Assembly (NCBI RefSeq): GCF_040676775.1
Contig: NZ_JBFAPP010000025.1
Location: 43,833-107,832 of the forward strand
Direction of reading: 5' to 3'
Source: Micromonospora_G sp040676775
Lineage (GTDB): Bacteria; Actinomycetota; Actinomycetes; Mycobacteriales; Micromonosporaceae
Length of the DNA: 64,000 nt
The notes below the pieces were generated by a model, which saw nothing but the letters and a program-made list of their open reading frames with translations, was not told where the DNA came from and did no database searches. Below are positions 25,555-34,681 of this stretch, one piece after another; within the stretch, counting starts at the first letter, position 1, and every line of letters begins with the position of its first letter. The translations under genes and the position numbers were made by a program.

Positions 25555-25627
25555 GCCCTCGTAGCTCAGGGGATAGAGCATCGGTTTCCTAAACCGTGTG
25601 TCGCAGGTTCGAATCCTGCCGGGGGCA
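25555..25627 (+). tRNA. tRNA-Arg (anticodon CCT)
   Basis: A complete 73-nt cloverleaf: acceptor 25555-25561 pairs with 25620-25626, D-arm GCTC/GAGC, anticodon loop TTCCTAA with CCT at 25588-25590, and T-arm GCAGG-TTCGAAT-CCTGC. CCA is not encoded. The acceptor stem has one T-G wobble (25559 against 25622), whereas the left-hand 5' half would pair perfectly. This shows that the 5' half here came with the element and the 3' half is chromosomal. U-U at 27-43 is a minor irregularity. Confidence 0.95.
25560..25592 (+). repeat. attR core, 33-bp direct repeat of attL
   Basis: Identical to 10579-10611. It runs from the end of the acceptor strand to the last base of the anticodon loop, so strand exchange took place in the 5' half or anticodon loop of the tRNA gene. 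Confidence 0.88.
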
Positions 25628-26344
25628 CCTCGAAGATCAGCAAAAACGTCGTTTGGCCAGCGGGTACGTGTCGGCGTGGATGATCCGTGACGTGCTGACA
25701 ACTGCCGTCCGAGGCCGCCGTTTGTCGCCATCCACGGGACTATTCATGGACTAATCTTGAAGCTGTTCTCCCAGGTCAGAAGCGTGTGCCGTAACCAAGA
25801 TCCGAACTGACCGAAGGTCCCTCCGACGCTGTTTCGAACGCGGCCAACGTCTGCTTCATGTACGCCAGTCCCAGGGCAGTAGCCCGCCGTCCTTGGGATA
25901 CAGCAGCCGCCAGATGAGGATCGTGGCCGTCGATGCACCTCGTGCACACCCTCAATAGCACGTCGACCGACTGACGGCCCGGTCCGCGACCTCGGTGGTC
26001 GGAACACCTGCGTTCAACCAGGGCGATACCGCCGCCTGCCGCAGGCCTTATGGCCACCGGTTAACGGTGAGGCGACCTGCGCCGGGGTGGCGCCACCGTG
26101 CGCGCCTCCCAAAACTCGGGAGTACGTCGATGCCGCCACCACGTTGCCCCACCGCTGGCGAACAGCCGCGCCAGCGGTGGGAACGGGCGATGTTGGGTTG
26201 ACAAGGCTGAGGGCGCATCCGTGCCGCCCTCCCTGACGACCGCATTTTCTACGAACCGGACATGACCCGTCTAGCGTCGCTGCTGCGACGACAGGCTCGC
26301 GAGCGAGGCTCGCTCACTCGGCCATGGTCGAGTGGGCTGACTGG
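25628..26344. other. Gap right of the element: no clear gene, one strong hairpin
   Basis: About 720 bases follow the tRNA. One minus-strand frame (25776-26057) has a sensible end (DVLLRVCTRCIDGHDPHLAA, then RATALGLAYMKQTLAAFETA) but no convincing start; it could be a gene remnant. A perfect 13-bp inverted repeat (CCCACCGCTGGCG, 26148-26160, with 26169-26181) around an 8-base loop may be a terminator or a small RNA structure. Confidence 0.45.
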
Positions 26345-26575
26345 TCAGCGTCGTCCGATGTAGAGCGCGGCTACGCCGAACGCGGCCGTGACGATCGCGC
26401 CGACCGTTGCGAGGCCGGCGTTTGCCGTACCTCCCCAGCCGCCCAGGGCCGTCAGCAGTACGACCACACCCAATGCCCCGCCTGCGGTGAGGAACGTCAG
26501 ACGCATCACTGACAGATCCGGCTGATGGCGCTGGCGCTCCTCGGCGTCTGGATCATCGGGCGTTAGAGTGCTCAC
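26345..26575 (-). CDS. Small two-helix membrane protein
   Basis: A 76-residue protein with a hydrophilic N-terminus (about 22 residues, rich in Asp/Glu/Arg). Two membrane helices follow (LTFLTAGGALGVVVLLTALG and AGLATVGAIVTAAFGVAALY), with an Arg-Arg end. GTG 26575 has GAGGA upstream. Function unknown; such proteins are common in actinomycetes. Confidence 0.65.
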   Translation of the reverse strand: MSTLTPDDPDAEERQRHQPDLSVMRLTFLTAGGALGVVVLLTALGGWGGTANAGLATVGAIVTAAFGVAALYIGRR

Positions 26576-27011
26576 TACGTCCTCATCCTTCCGTTACGCG
26601 CGGCAGGTCGGCAGGACTTTGGGGCCTTCCTGTTGGCGCAGGAGGGCCTCCCTGCTTTGCGCAAGTATGCACGCGAGAGGACGTGAGTGGGAATCTCACT
26701 CACCACGATCAACGCGATCTCGGGTCACAAAACGGGTGTAAGCGGGACCTAGTGTCGCCCAACAGGGAGAGAGATGGGCTCCATGCGTCGTGCGGGAAGA
26801 ACGTTTGTTCCCTCGCTTGCCGACGTGACGACACGAGCTAGCCCCGCATCCTCATGTCAGGCTGTCGACGACCTCAATGGGTCGCCTCAAGAGCGGACGG
26901 ACCTGCAGCCGATGGCCGGTCCGACTCGGGAAGCAGCAAAGATCTGCGTGTCAGTGCCGGTGTCGGCGTCGTGTCGGGGCGGTGTCAGGCAGGCCCCGCA
27001 CGCTGTATGAC
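26576..27011. other. Upstream region of the ABC exporter
   Basis: 436 bases between the small membrane protein and the ABC ATPase. A short inverted repeat (GTGAGT...ACTCAC near 26683-26703) may be an operator. The ABC gene's frame is open upstream to 26877, but that part is not protein-like. Nothing else found. Confidence 0.4.
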
Positions 27012-28082
27012 ATGACAGCAGATCTGGTGATCGAGGCAGAGGGCCTCGTCAAGCAATTCGGGAAGACGAAGGCGCTACAAGGCGTCGATCTTGCCGTACC
27101 GCGGGGGACGGTGCTGGGGGTGCTCGGACCGAACGGCGCCGGCAAGACCACCGCGGTACGGATCCTCTCCACGCTCCTGACCCCGGACGCCGGCACCGCC
27201 AGGATCAGTGGCTTCGACGTCGTACGCGACGCGGGGCGGGTCCGGCAGGCGATCGGTCTGACCGGCCAGTACGCCTCCGTCGACGAGGACCTGACCGGCC
27301 GGCAGAACCTGGAACTGTTCGGCACGCTGCTCGAACTGGGTCGCGCCGGGTCCCGTCGGCGGGCCGCCGAACTGCTCGAATGGTTCGATCTCACCGAGGC
27401 GGCCAACCGGCAGGCGAAGACCTATTCCGGTGGCATGCGGCGGCGGCTGGACCTGGCTGCGAGCCTGGTCGGCTCCCCGGACGTGATTTTCCTGGACGAG
27501 CCGACGACGGGACTCGACCCGGCCAAGCGCGAGGACATGTGGGACGTGGTCCGGTCGCTGGTCACGAACGGCGCGACCGTGCTGCTCACCACGCAGTACC
27601 TGGAGGAGGCGGACGCGCTCGCGGATGCGATCACGGTGATCGACCACGGCCGGGTGATCGCGTACGACACACCGGAGGGGCTCAAGCGGGTGGTCGGTGG
27701 TCAGACGCTCGAGGTGCGTCCGTCGGATCCGGCGAACCTGGCCCGGACCGCGTCGATTCTGTCCGAGGTGTCGTCGGGTGCGCAGGCCGACGAGATCCGC
27801 AAGGGTGTGCTGGCGGTGCCGGTCGCCGACGATGCGGCCCTGACCGAGAGTGTCGCGCGGTTCGCCACTGCAGGCATCGCCGTCACCGAACTGTCCCTGC
27901 ACCTGCCGAGCCTGGACGAGGTCTTCTTCACCCTCACCGGCCGCACCGCCTCCGAGGACGACACCACTAGGACCGACGACCCCGCGAAGACCGACGGCAG
28001 CACGAAGACGAACGGCAGCACGAGGACCGGCGACCCCACGAACACCGGCGGCAGCACGAAGACCAAGGAGGTCGTGGCATGA
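27012..28082 (+). CDS. ABC exporter ATPase (DrrA-type)
   Basis: A 356-residue ATP-binding subunit. Walker A LGPNGAGKTTAVRIL is near residue 38, signature YSGGMRRRLDLAASLVG near 138, Walker B VIFLDEPTTGLDP near 158, and the H-loop region TTQYLEEADALAD follows. The C-terminal domain matches daunorubicin-resistance type ATPases (LEVRPSDPANLARTASIL). The last 40 or so residues are an unusual low-complexity Thr/Asp/Gly/Ser repeat (DPAKTDGSTKTNGSTRTG). The ATG at 27012 begins MTADLVIEAEGLVKQFG. The stop overlaps the permease start (ATGA). It probably exports a hydrophobic drug or metabolite with its permease. Confidence 0.93.
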   Translation: MTADLVIEAEGLVKQFGKTKALQGVDLAVPRGTVLGVLGPNGAGKTTAVRILSTLLTPDAGTARISGFDVVRDAGRVRQAIGLTGQYASVDEDLTGRQNLELFGTLLELGRAGSRRRAAELLEWFDLTEAANRQAKTYSGGMRRRLDLAASLVGSPDVIFLDEPTTGLDPAKREDMWDVVRSLVTNGATVLLTTQYLEEADALADAITVIDHGRVIAYDTPEGLKRVVGGQTLEVRPSDPANLARTASILSEVSSGAQADEIRKGVLAVPVADDAALTESVARFATAGIAVTELSLHLPSLDEVFFTLTGRTASEDDTTRTDDPAKTDGSTKTNGSTRTGDPTNTGGSTKTKEVVA

Positions 28083-28906
28083 GCACCATGGTCGGTACAC
28101 GTCCGACGACGAGCGGCGCGCTGTCGGCGGTGGCCCCGAATCCGCGCCCGTTCCGGCTCGTCCGCCACTCGCTGGCACTCGCCAAACGCAGCCTGATCAA
28201 AACCTGGCGTACGCCCGAGGCGCTCATCGACGTCACGCTGCAGCCGGTGCTGTTCCTCATTATCTTCGTCTACATTTTCGGCGGGGCGGTCGCCGGATCG
28301 ACCCACGACTACCTGCAGTTCCTGCTGCCCGGCATTCTGGCGCAGACGATCGCGACCGGTGCGATCGCGATCGGCGTCAACCTCAACACCGACATCGCGA
28401 AGGGCATTTTCGACCGGTTCCGTTCGTTGCCGATCCCGCGCTCGGCACCGCTTGTCGGTGCGGTCCTCGGTGACGTCGTCCGGTACGTGATCGTCACGAT
28501 CTCGACGCTCGCGATCGGCTACCTGCTCGGCTTCCGGATCGACTCCGGCCCGTTGAGTGCGATCGCGGGTTGCCTGCTCGCGGTGCTGTTCGCGCTCTGC
28601 CTGAGCTGGCTGCCGGTGTACGTCTCGATGAAGGTACGCACACCCGGTGCCGTACAGGGTCTGATGTTCGCCCTGATCATGCCGCTGAGCTTCGCCTCCA
28701 ACGTGTTCGTCGACGCCAACACCCTGCCAGGGTGGATGCAGGCGTTCGTCGACGTCAACCCGATGACCCACCTGGTGGCGTCGGTACGTGGGCTGTTCCT
28801 CGGCACCCCGGTCGGCTCGCACGTGTGGTGGACCCTCGCCTGGTGCGCCGGGTTCGTGGTGGTGTTCATGCCGCTGGCGCTGCGGGCATACCGCAAGAAG
28901 GTCTGA
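28079..28906 (+). CDS. ABC-2 type permease (DrrB-type)
   Basis: A 275-residue integral membrane protein with six predicted helices, including VLFLIIFVYIFGGAVAGS, a central pair around IVTISTLAIGYLLGF and a last helix FVVVFMPLALRAYRKK. LLPGILAQTIATGAIAIGVN and FRSLPIPRSAPL are typical of ABC-2 permeases. It overlaps the ATPase gene by four bases. The convergent BTAD regulator may control this pair; that is inferred from closeness only. Confidence 0.92.
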   Translation: MSTMVGTRPTTSGALSAVAPNPRPFRLVRHSLALAKRSLIKTWRTPEALIDVTLQPVLFLIIFVYIFGGAVAGSTHDYLQFLLPGILAQTIATGAIAIGVNLNTDIAKGIFDRFRSLPIPRSAPLVGAVLGDVVRYVIVTISTLAIGYLLGFRIDSGPLSAIAGCLLAVLFALCLSWLPVYVSMKVRTPGAVQGLMFALIMPLSFASNVFVDANTLPGWMQAFVDVNPMTHLVASVRGLFLGTPVGSHVWWTLAWCAGFVVVFMPLALRAYRKKV

Positions 28907-28966
28907 GCAAAGACGGTCTGGGCAAGAAGGTCTGAGCAAAGACGGTCTGAGCAAGAAGGTCTGAGC
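28893..28966. repeat. 29-bp tandem repeat, 2.5 copies, between convergent genes
   Basis: The unit GCAAGAAGGTCTGAGCAAAG plus ACGGTCTGG occurs at 28893-28921 and 28922-28950 (last base differs), with 16 bases of a third copy to 28966. Copy one carries the permease stop codon and copy three touches the stop of the opposite regulator gene. The duplication adds stop codons but no hairpin. Confidence 0.9.
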
Positions 28967-31900
28967 TACGCGAGCAGGTCGGCCATCAGTTCGCGGATGC
29001 GGGCGCCGGTCGCGGCGATCGGCCGCTCGCGCCATGCGGCCAGCAACGGCTCACGCTGCTCCTCGTCACCGGGGGCGGCGGTGAGCCGTTCGCCGTCTCC
29101 GGGCGGGAACATGCGACTGACGTTGCCGCCGATCCGGGTCCCCAGCGCCCACAGCTCACTCGCGGTCGCCGGATCGCCCCGGTACGCGGCGAGCTCGGCC
29201 CCGCCCAGCGCCCATGCCCCGATCACCGGATAGTCGTGGCTGCCCAGCGCCTCGTCCCGGGCGAGCGTCAGCAACGCGACCGTGTGGGCGACGGGATCGT
29301 CTCCCGGGGTCGGCCACACCTCGGCCATCCTGAGGCGGAGGACCGCGACCGCTACCCGGAGTACGACGCACGCCTGCGCCGGCAGCGGGTTGGCGGATCT
29401 GGCCACGCTCCGGGTCACCAGGTGGGCGTAGGTGAGTGCCTCGTCGTACCGCTGACGCTGCCAGGCGAGGTGGGCCAACCCGAGGGTGGCCTGCGCGACG
29501 TCCATCTCCTCGGCCTGACCGGACCCCGCGGTCTCGTGCAGGCGCTGCTCGGCCTCCGGGTCGCCGCCCAGGGCGAGCTGGGCGTCCAGCATCACCCGGA
29601 TCGACCGGGCGTCCTGCGTGGCGCCGACCAGGTCCATGTGCCGGACGCTGCGGGTCAGCCACTCGGTGGCCTGTGTGCCGTCGCAGGAGTTGACCAGATG
29701 CCCGGCCGCCTGCGCGGCCATCGCCATGCCCCAGTGGTCACCGGCCAGCTCGAACAGGCGGTACGCCCGCTTGGCGTCGGCGACCGACTCATCGGACATG
29801 CCCCAGTTTTCCCGTACGGCGGCGCGGGCGAACAGTCCCAGCCCCTGCACGTACGGGTCGGGGTGGGCGATCATCTCGGCGGCGCCCTTGGCGCTCTCCT
29901 CCGGATCGAACTTGTCGAACCCGGGCAACGCCGACGCCAGTACGGTGTGCCGCGACGAAACCTCGTCGGGCCGTTCGGCGAACACGGTCCGCAGCGCCCG
30001 CCGGGCGAGTACGGCCAGCCGAATCGGTCCGGCGATACCGGCGTTGATCCCGAGCAGCAGGCACGCCCAGGCGAGTCGGTCGGCGTTCGGCAGCGGCCTG
30101 CCGGTGACGCGGCCGCTCAGGATCGCCGAATTGGACCGCAGTTCCGGCTCGTCGGCGTGCAGCAGGGTGCGGCCCCAGCCGGTGACCTCAAGGTGCAGGC
30201 CACGCACCGTCCAGAGGTGGAACAGTGCGGTGGCGATGTCGATCGCCGCGGGTTCGTCGCCGTGGCCGAGCGCCCATCGCAGGCCCGCGACGAGGTTGTC
30301 CTGTTCGGCCGCGCACCGCGCGAACGCGTCGAGCTGGCCCTTGCCGGTGAAGTGTGCGGCGAGCGTGACGGCCTGCTCCCGGGCCCACCCGACCAGTCCG
30401 GCCATCGCCGGTTCCCGGTCGCCGGCCGCGTCGAGGCGGGCTTCGCCGTACTCGCGGACGGTTTCGAGCATCCGGTACCGGGGCGGCCCGTCGCCCTCGA
30501 CCAGCGTCAGCAGGGACTGTTCGACCAGGGTCGCCAGCCCACGCCGTACGTCCGGGGTTGCCATGACCGCGGCGGCGAGGTCGGCGGTGAAGGGTGCCGG
30601 GATGACGGCGAGGCGTTGCAGCAGCTCACGGTCGCCGGGGGCGAGCAGTTCCCGGCTCCAGTCGACCATCGCCCACAGGCTGGCGTGCCGATCCGGGAGC
30701 CCCCGCAGCGCGTCGTCGAGCAGCGCGAACCTGTCGCTCAGGCCGGCGAGTACGTCGTCGATCGGCATGTGCCGCAGCCGGGCGGCGGCGAGTTCGAGTG
30801 CCAGCGGCAGGTTGTCGAGGCGGTGACACAGCGCGAGTGTGCGTTCGGTGTCCCAGGTCGGCACCGCCCCGCCGGCTCGGGCGCGCGTCTGGACCAGCCC
30901 GAGCGCGTCCGCGTCCGGCAACGCCTTCAGCCGGTGGACCAGCTCGCCGACCAGGCCCAGCGGGGCGCGGCTGGTGGCGAGCACCGCGACCTCGGGTGAG
31001 GCGACCGCGAGCAGGTCCGTGACCACGGTGGCCACGGCGTCGAGGACATGCTCGCAGTTGTCCAGCACCACGAGCCCGTCGAGGTCCGGCGCGATCATGC
31101 GCAGCCGTTCCTCCGGGCTCAGCACCCGCCGGTCCAGGCCGAGGTTGGCCCCGGTCGCCGAGGTGTCGGCGCCGCCGAAGGCGGCCAGCACCGTGGGCAG
31201 CACCTCGTCGGGCGAGCGCAGACCGGCGAGTTCGAGCACGCGTACGGCCTGCCCGCTGGCCGCGGTACGCCGGGCGACCTCGGCGGCGAGCCGGGTCTTG
31301 CCCGCGCCGCCGGTCGCGACGATCGTCACCAGGGGCGCGTCGACGAGGGCCGCGCTCACCGCGGCCACGTCCCCGTCCCGGCCGACGAGGGCGGTCGCCG
31401 ACCGGCGCCACGCGGCGGGCAGGGCGATCGTGGCCGTCCGACGGGGTGCTTCCACGACGGCCGGGGTGGCGAGTTCGCCGCGCAACAGGGCCAGGTGGAC
31501 CTGCGTGATCACCGGCGACGGGTCGGTGCCGTACCGGTCGGCCAGTTCCGTGCGGAGCTGCTCGACCACCTCCAGCGCCTCCGCGTCGCGGCCCTGCGCG
31601 GCCAGTACGCGTACGAGCAGCGCGGCCGACGGCTCGTCCGGTGGGGTGTGCGCGACGAGCCGGCGCAGGTCGGCCTCGTCGAACGGCCCGGCACCGGCTA
31701 GTGCCGCCTGGGCGCGCAGCGTCGCCACATCGGCGAACAGCCTGGTGCTCTCGGCGGTGACCAGCTCCGGGACCTCGGGAAACAGCGCCCTGGCCTGGTC
31801 GGCGCAGCTACGTGCGGCGCCCGCGTCACCCGTGCGCAGTACGGCCCGCGCCCGCTCGACCAGTGCACGGGCTTCGACGGCGTCGACGTCGACCTGCTCG

Positions 31901-32166
31901 GACGGAACCCGGTATCCCCCCGGTACGGCGACCACGGGCAGCCCGAGGCGGCGTACCCGGGACACGAGCGCCTGTACGGCCCCGGTGGTGTCGTCCGGTG
32001 GCAGGCCGTCCCAGACGGCGTTGACCAGCGCCGCGACGGACACCGCCCGCCCGCGTGCGCCGACGAGCTCGCGGACCACCGCCGCGAGCCGCTCGCCCCG
32101 AACCGGCTGGCCGTCGACGGCTAGCGGGCCGAGGGTTGTGATCTGCACGGTCCCAGCATCCCCCAC
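28966..32166 (-). CDS. Large BTAD/NB-ARC transcriptional regulator (AfsR/SARP family)
   Basis: A 1066-residue regulator. The N-terminal OmpR-type winged helix (VQITTLGPLAVDGQPV, VAALVNAVWDGLPPDDTTGA) and bacterial activation domain (about 95-250, ending in VITQVHLALLRGEL) precede an NTPase. That NTPase has P-loop ATGGAGKTRLAAEVARRTA near 285, LVVLDNCEHVLDAV, and SRAPLGLVGE. The C-terminal half is a helical TPR-like region. Such proteins activate secondary-metabolite or export genes when NTP and a ligand bind. GTG 32166 is taken as start; GTG 32148, just before the DNA-binding domain, is also possible. It is convergent with the ABC exporter and divergent from murB. Confidence 0.9.
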   Translation of the reverse strand: MGDAGTVQITTLGPLAVDGQPVRGERLAAVVRELVGARGRAVSVAALVNAVWDGLPPDDTTGAVQALVSRVRRLGLPVVAVPGGYRVPSEQVDVDAVEARALVERARAVLRTGDAGAARSCADQARALFPEVPELVTAESTRLFADVATLRAQAALAGAGPFDEADLRRLVAHTPPDEPSAALLVRVLAAQGRDAEALEVVEQLRTELADRYGTDPSPVITQVHLALLRGELATPAVVEAPRRTATIALPAAWRRSATALVGRDGDVAAVSAALVDAPLVTIVATGGAGKTRLAAEVARRTAASGQAVRVLELAGLRSPDEVLPTVLAAFGGADTSATGANLGLDRRVLSPEERLRMIAPDLDGLVVLDNCEHVLDAVATVVTDLLAVASPEVAVLATSRAPLGLVGELVHRLKALPDADALGLVQTRARAGGAVPTWDTERTLALCHRLDNLPLALELAAARLRHMPIDDVLAGLSDRFALLDDALRGLPDRHASLWAMVDWSRELLAPGDRELLQRLAVIPAPFTADLAAAVMATPDVRRGLATLVEQSLLTLVEGDGPPRYRMLETVREYGEARLDAAGDREPAMAGLVGWAREQAVTLAAHFTGKGQLDAFARCAAEQDNLVAGLRWALGHGDEPAAIDIATALFHLWTVRGLHLEVTGWGRTLLHADEPELRSNSAILSGRVTGRPLPNADRLAWACLLLGINAGIAGPIRLAVLARRALRTVFAERPDEVSSRHTVLASALPGFDKFDPEESAKGAAEMIAHPDPYVQGLGLFARAAVRENWGMSDESVADAKRAYRLFELAGDHWGMAMAAQAAGHLVNSCDGTQATEWLTRSVRHMDLVGATQDARSIRVMLDAQLALGGDPEAEQRLHETAGSGQAEEMDVAQATLGLAHLAWQRQRYDEALTYAHLVTRSVARSANPLPAQACVVLRVAVAVLRLRMAEVWPTPGDDPVAHTVALLTLARDEALGSHDYPVIGAWALGGAELAAYRGDPATASELWALGTRIGGNVSRMFPPGDGERLTAAPGDEEQREPLLAAWRERPIAATGARIRELMADLLA

Positions 32167-32440
32167 CCGTGCACCGATCCGTCCCCCACCACCCGCCAGT
32201 GCCCGTCCGGCACGGGCGAGCGGGCCGGGACGAACCGGCTGCGGTCAACCAGGCAGTACGACCAGGGGCGCAGTTTCGGAGCCATCGCTACCGATAGTGC
32301 CGCACTGTCCGAGTTTGCCGGGTTCCCGAATCCACCCGGACGAACCTTGCCCGAAGCATGATCGAGAGCGTCGGCCGGCCGGGGACGCAGGCGGCCGATG
32401 GCCGGTACCCGTACTCGGGCGCTCGGTAAGCTATGCAGTC

Positions 32441-33454
32441 GTGACCACCACGTTTGCTGACCTGACCACGATGCGGATCGGCGGCCCGGTAGGGCGGCTG
32501 CACGTCGCCACGAGCATCCCGCACGCCATCGAGCTGCTGCGCGCCGAGGACAACGCGGGAGATCCGCTGCTGGTGATGGGCGGCGGGTCCAACCTCGTCG
32601 TCGGCGACGTGGGATGGCCCGACACCGTGATCAAGATGGCGTCGACCGAACTCGACATCGACGGGGATCGGGTCACCGCCGCCGCCGGGGTTGAATGGGA
32701 CCAGCTCGTCAGGACGGTGGTCGCGGAGGGGCTCGCGGGCATCGAGGCGCTGTCCGGGATTCCGGGCTCGGTCGGCGGTACGCCGGTCCAGAACGTGGGA
32801 GCGTACGGCACCCTCACCTCGGACGTACTCGAATCACTCACCGTCTACGACCGGGAGACGGACCTGGTCGAGCGTTGGCTGCCCGAGCAGTGCGGGTTCG
32901 GCAGCCACCGGCAGTCTGTCTTCAAGCACAGCGACCGCTGGGTGGTGCTCGACGTGACGCTGCGCCTGCGGCGCGACAGCCAGTCGAACCCGGTCACCTT
33001 CCCCCAGGTCGCCGAGCGGCTCGGCATCGAGGTCGGCGGTACGGCGGCCCCGGCCGACGTACGCGAGGCCGTGATCGCCCAGCGCCGCGACCGGGGAATG
33101 GTGCTGAACCCCGACGACCACGACACCTGGAGCGTCGGTTCCTTCTTCATCAACCCGGTGCTGACCGAGGTGCCCAAGCGTGCCGCCGAGTGCCCGAGCC
33201 ATCCGGACATCAAGGGCACGAAGCTCTCCGCGGCCTGGCTGATCCAGCACGCCGGTTTCCCGCCCGGTTACGGCCAGGACTGGGGCAACGGGACCGTCGC
33301 CCTGTCCAGCCGCCACGCGCTCGCGCTGACCAACCGGGGCGGTGCCACGACGGCCGACGTGATGAAGTTCGCCGCGCACATCCGCGACGGTGTCGCGGCC
33401 AGGTACGACGTCCGCCTCAACCCGGAGTGCGACCTCGTCAACTGCTCGTTCTGA
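32441..33454 (+). CDS. murB: UDP-N-acetylmuramate dehydrogenase
   Basis: A 337-residue FAD enzyme of peptidoglycan precursor synthesis. It reduces UDP-GlcNAc-enolpyruvate to UDP-MurNAc with NADPH. FAD-binding signatures include LLVMGGGSNLVVGDVG near 45-60 and SGIPGSVGGTPVQNVGAYG near 105-123. The catalytic-loop Ser lies in WSVGSFFINPVL, and AAWLIQHAGFPPGY is near 265. It is a type I MurB of usual length. The GTG at 32441 opens TTTFADLTTMRIGG; the frame is open far upstream but without similarity there. The amidase follows after 98 bases. Confidence 0.95.
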   Translation: MTTTFADLTTMRIGGPVGRLHVATSIPHAIELLRAEDNAGDPLLVMGGGSNLVVGDVGWPDTVIKMASTELDIDGDRVTAAAGVEWDQLVRTVVAEGLAGIEALSGIPGSVGGTPVQNVGAYGTLTSDVLESLTVYDRETDLVERWLPEQCGFGSHRQSVFKHSDRWVVLDVTLRLRRDSQSNPVTFPQVAERLGIEVGGTAAPADVREAVIAQRRDRGMVLNPDDHDTWSVGSFFINPVLTEVPKRAAECPSHPDIKGTKLSAAWLIQHAGFPPGYGQDWGNGTVALSSRHALALTNRGGATTADVMKFAAHIRDGVAARYDVRLNPECDLVNCSF

Positions 33455-33552
33455 CCGGGTACCTGTCCGGAGGCCGACTGGGCACGCTCACCGGGTGCCG
33501 CCGGGCGCAAAACGGTTGGCTCGGCGGCGGTGGCACGCCGTACGTTCCACCG

Positions 33553-34671
33553 GTGACGACCTGGATCGAGCGTTTCGAGCCGTCTGCCGGAGCCGTACGC
33601 GTGGCGGTCAAGGATGCCATCGACGTGGCCGGCACGGTCACCACCGCGGGTTGCGCGGCCGTACGGGACCGGGCCACCCCGGCCGTCACCGATGCCGCCT
33701 GCCTGACCGGTGTACGGGCCGCCGACGCGCAGATCGTGGGGAAGACCAACCTGACCGAACTCTGCCTCAGCCCGGTCGGCGACAACGCCACGTTCGGCAC
33801 CCCGGTGAACCCGCTCGCGTCGGATCGGATCCCGGGTGGTTCGTCCAGCGGCAGCGCGGTGGCGGTCGCGTCCGCCGAGGCCGACGTCGCCCTGGGTACG
33901 GACACCGGCGGATCGGTACGCATCCCGGCCGCCTGCTGCGGGATCGTCGGGCTCAAGACGACCTGGGGGCGGATACCGACCGACGGGGTGTGGCCACTCG
34001 CACCCAGCCTCGACACCATCGGCCCGCTCGCCCGGGACGTGGCCGGTGTGGTCACCGGGATGCGACTGCTCGAACCGACCTGGACCGTTGCCGCCAAGTC
34101 CGCCCGGACCGTCGGGCGGCTGAGGATCGACGGCGTGGACCCCGGCGTGGAGGAGGCCGTCGACATCGCGCTCGCCGCCGCCGGGTTCACCGTCCTGGAC
34201 CTACGACTGGACGGGTGGAATGCCAGCCACGAGGCCTTCGACACCATCGTCGTCGGCGAATTCTGGCAGGTCCACCGGGCGCTGCTCGATGTCGACGGGG
34301 TGAGCGAGTTCGCCAACGGCGGCCTGCGCGCGGGTCGGGCGACGAGCGGCGAGCGGTTGGCCGAGGCGAGATCCGTTCAGCGGGCCTGGCAGGCGGAGCT
34401 GGCTGCCGCCCTGACCGAGGTCGAGCTGCTGGTGTTGCCGACGCTGGTCGCGCCGCCACCGTTGTCGACCGAGTTCGCCGGCTTCCCGCTCACCGCGCTG
34501 ACCGCACCCGTCAACCTCGCCGGCTTGCCCGCGCTCACGATGCCCGTTCCGGCGCTGGTCCCGGGAGAGGTCGTACCGCCCAGCCTGCAACTGATCGGCC
34601 CCGCGTTCGGCGAAGACCTGCTCTGTGCGACCGCCCTGATGGTGGAGAGTCGACTGCACGGTCGCCGGTAG
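33553..34671 (+). CDS. Amidase-signature hydrolase
   Basis: A 372-residue amidase. The catalytic triad can be seen: Lys in RVAVKDAIDV (near residue 20), cis-Ser in GGSSSGSAVAVASAE (near 98) and nucleophile Ser in GTDTGGSVRIPAACCG (near 120). It is shorter than GatA (about 480), so it is probably a small-molecule amidase and not part of the tRNA amidotransferase. GTG 33553 starts TTWIERFEP. No signal peptide. Substrate unknown. It converges on helD with 10 bases between stops. Confidence 0.9.
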   Translation: MTTWIERFEPSAGAVRVAVKDAIDVAGTVTTAGCAAVRDRATPAVTDAACLTGVRAADAQIVGKTNLTELCLSPVGDNATFGTPVNPLASDRIPGGSSSGSAVAVASAEADVALGTDTGGSVRIPAACCGIVGLKTTWGRIPTDGVWPLAPSLDTIGPLARDVAGVVTGMRLLEPTWTVAAKSARTVGRLRIDGVDPGVEEAVDIALAAAGFTVLDLRLDGWNASHEAFDTIVVGEFWQVHRALLDVDGVSEFANGGLRAGRATSGERLAEARSVQRAWQAELAAALTEVELLVLPTLVAPPPLSTEFAGFPLTALTAPVNLAGLPALTMPVPALVPGEVVPPSLQLIGPAFGEDLLCATALMVESRLHGRR

Positions 34672-34681
34672 GGCGGGCGGT

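Larger units (their letters stand above)
10579..25592. mobile_element. About 15-kb integrated element in tRNA-Arg(CCT)
   Basis: Two direct copies of a 33-bp tRNA segment bound a region with a tyrosine integrase, transposase fragments and many broken or unknown genes. Stretches of lower GC and mixed codon use contrast with the backbone genes either side. Contents in order: nuclease fragment, Fpg-like protein, IS scraps, ATPase A, sigma-like protein, DruA-like protein, ATPase B, degraded regulators, integrase, zinc-ribbon protein, gene fragments and a HEAT-like protein. No replication or conjugation genes are visible, so it looks like a genomic island or a decayed integrative element. The worn integrase suggests it is now fixed. 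Confidence 0.85.

Noticed and set aside
29236..30999. A 587-codon plus-strand open frame
   Set aside because: Shadow of the BTAD/NB-ARC regulator; no domain, Arg/Gln/Gly-rich.
27012..32166. A secondary-metabolite gene cluster
   Set aside because: There is an exporter and an AfsR-like regulator but no biosynthetic enzyme nearby.
33553..34671. GatA subunit of the tRNA amidotransferase
   Set aside because: Too short and without gatB or gatC beside it.
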